64,000 bases of DNA from positions 75,194,593 to 75,258,592 of the forward strand of contig OW388289.1 of NCBI GenBank assembly GCA_936450465.1, written 5' to 3'. Positions 62,531-64,000 of the stretch are shown in pieces. The notes beneath the pieces are model-generated. The model worked only from the letters and a program-made list of their open reading frames with translations, was not told where the DNA came from and made no database searches. The position numbers were made by a program, and so were the translations under genes. This DNA comes from Gibbula magus. Its lineage: Eukaryota > Mollusca > Gastropoda > Trochida > Trochidae. Within the stretch, counting starts at the first letter, position 1; each line of letters begins with the position of its first letter.

Positions 62531-64000
62531 GGTGTGTCACTGAGTATTGTATGATAACCCGCAATCATTATATATTTGAGCCCAAACGTTTAAGATAAAT
62601 CGGATCTTGAAAAATGAAGTTTATGTCTATGTTTGGTATTTAAGATGAACATTGTATGAAATATGGAAATTATGAAAGTACAAGATGTTGTCGGCATGAT
62701 GTACCTTCTTGGAATTTAAATCGTTGCTGTATAATGCCAAACAACAAGCCAGAAACCCGTATTTCACTCTCCTATCTCGCCTGGTTAAGGAGGTTCCTTC
62801 TCAAGAAATTGCTAATATTTCACTACATACATGAAAAGCATATGCTAAATCCAATTCTGTTACAAAACAATAGGGGCCACCGTGCTCATTTTTTAAGTAT
62901 GATCTCCCAATGTAGGTGAGGGTCCGCCAAAAAAATTACATTTTTCACTATCATTTCACACTATCATCATGATAAAACAATAAACATATTTCACAATTGT
63001 GGCTTTATTTTAATAAAAGGGTTATGGTTACACGTTTATGCAAGACGAAAATGCAATTTTATTGTTATCTTGTAGCTTTTTACCTAAAATTTTAAATTTA
63101 CAAATTTGTATTGTTTTCTGTTAAACATTAATATTTATGTCAGTTAATCTCAAGATTTGCTGGAAAAAAATCACTGTTTGATTGAAATACAATTCAAAAA
63201 CAAAATTAACCCCAAAAAATCATATGTATTCAGGCTAACTTGAATAATTATTTGAACAAATCCCTTGCGAAATTGTTAATTTTCCGTTGCAAGGGGGATA
63301 ACTCTTACTCAATATACACGGTCGTTTTCCCTTAAATTAGATTATAGAGCAAAATAACAAAATATATCGGTTTATCATAAAACAAATACTATATTTCAAA
63401 ATTATATTACAATGATATTTCTAGTCAGTTATTTACGTTTCTAATTTGCATAACAAACACTGTTACTGAAAGTGTACACTAAGGCTACAAGGCTACATGT
63501 ATGTGGCTACAAGGCCTATTTGAAGTGTGAGATCAGCTCTGCTGGAAGCGCTTGTAAAATATATAGCCTATATGAAACTGATAACTGAGGATGCTCTGAA
63601 ACAATGGTAAGGAACCTCCTTACAGATTTCTTCAAAAAAAGCCATGTCTTTCAGCAATATGGACATATTTTGTTCCTAAAATTACAAATTAAGTTCAGTT
63701 GGCTTTACGAGATATGGTGCTACTGTTTCAGTCGTATCTTTCTTGCGTGGATTAAAACCGTGATATCGCAGTTTATTTTGGTATCGTTTCTTTTGCCCTG
63801 GGAGTTAAAAGTTTCACATTCACTATAATGAAACAAGAGTCATCAGAAGATGACATATCCCACCGGTCCCACATAATTTGTAAAACACATCTTTGGCAGA
63901 TAATTGTCTTTCGCCAAATGACTAATTGGCTAATTTCGCTTTCGCTCGTTAAATACGTTTACAAGTAACTCGTTATAATAAATACGGTATCCATAGGGAA
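62531..64000. other. nothing recognised
   Basis: AT-rich sequence with frames up to 87 codons (62656-62919, plus), none with a recognisable domain. Confidence 0.45.

Overview
This is a eukaryotic, AT-rich, repeat-dominated intergenic or heterochromatic window with no convincing host protein-coding gene. It has non-LTR and DIRS retroelements, (TA)n and (CA)n microsatellites, several minisatellites, frequent TACATGTA words, and short repeats of the tgaccttgacctttg and GGAC types. Together these suggest a marine lophotrochozoan, most likely a bivalve or other mollusc. That assignment is inference from repeat style, not from a marker gene.

Layout. 1-1.2 kb: a 434-bp tandem repeat ending in a GGC microsatellite. 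2.67-17.77 kb: two TA-flanked terminal inverted repeats (TIRs) with inverted arrays of GTATAC just inside them. I read these as the ends of one ~15.1-kb DNA element whose interior is mostly non-coding and holds a decayed reverse transcriptase (RT) relic (10.2-10.7 kb) and a LINE with an uninterrupted 1021-codon endonuclease/RT frame (12.4-15.6 kb). 11.405-32.512 kb: a direct tandem duplication with a 10,554-bp unit. It has no length difference and only five base differences that I could see. It copies the LINE and the right end of the 15-kb element. 32.5-41.7 kb: mostly unique sequence with an ~80-bp minisatellite, a 111-bp duplication and an inverted-repeat pair.

41.7-49.9 kb is an almost continuous block of unrelated repeats. 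It contains a 32-bp minisatellite (~59 units), a 389-bp MITE whose two ends match the two ends of the 15-kb element, a ~70-bp satellite (~12 units), and a 4.66-kb structure whose inverted ends are iterated copies of a 17-nt CTCCAAATTGTAATA-type word around 3 kb of degenerate GATGTA hexamer. 50-53 kb: two hairpin-type elements, one enclosing a tRNA-like pol III box A/B unit, and a second RT relic. 53-58 kb: largely featureless. 58.2-61.0 kb: a dead DIRS-type tyrosine-recombinase retrotransposon on the minus strand (RT, RNase H, tyrosine recombinase, all frame-broken), with a rearranged piece of a second copy on the plus strand. 61-64 kb: nothing recognised.

The most promising undescribed items are the 15-kb TIR element with GTATAC subterminal arrays and its MITE, the 4.66-kb element with iteron-built inverted ends, and the tRNA-like unit framed by 49-bp inverted repeats. 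The tandem duplication is either extremely recent or an assembly artefact, and this should be settled first.
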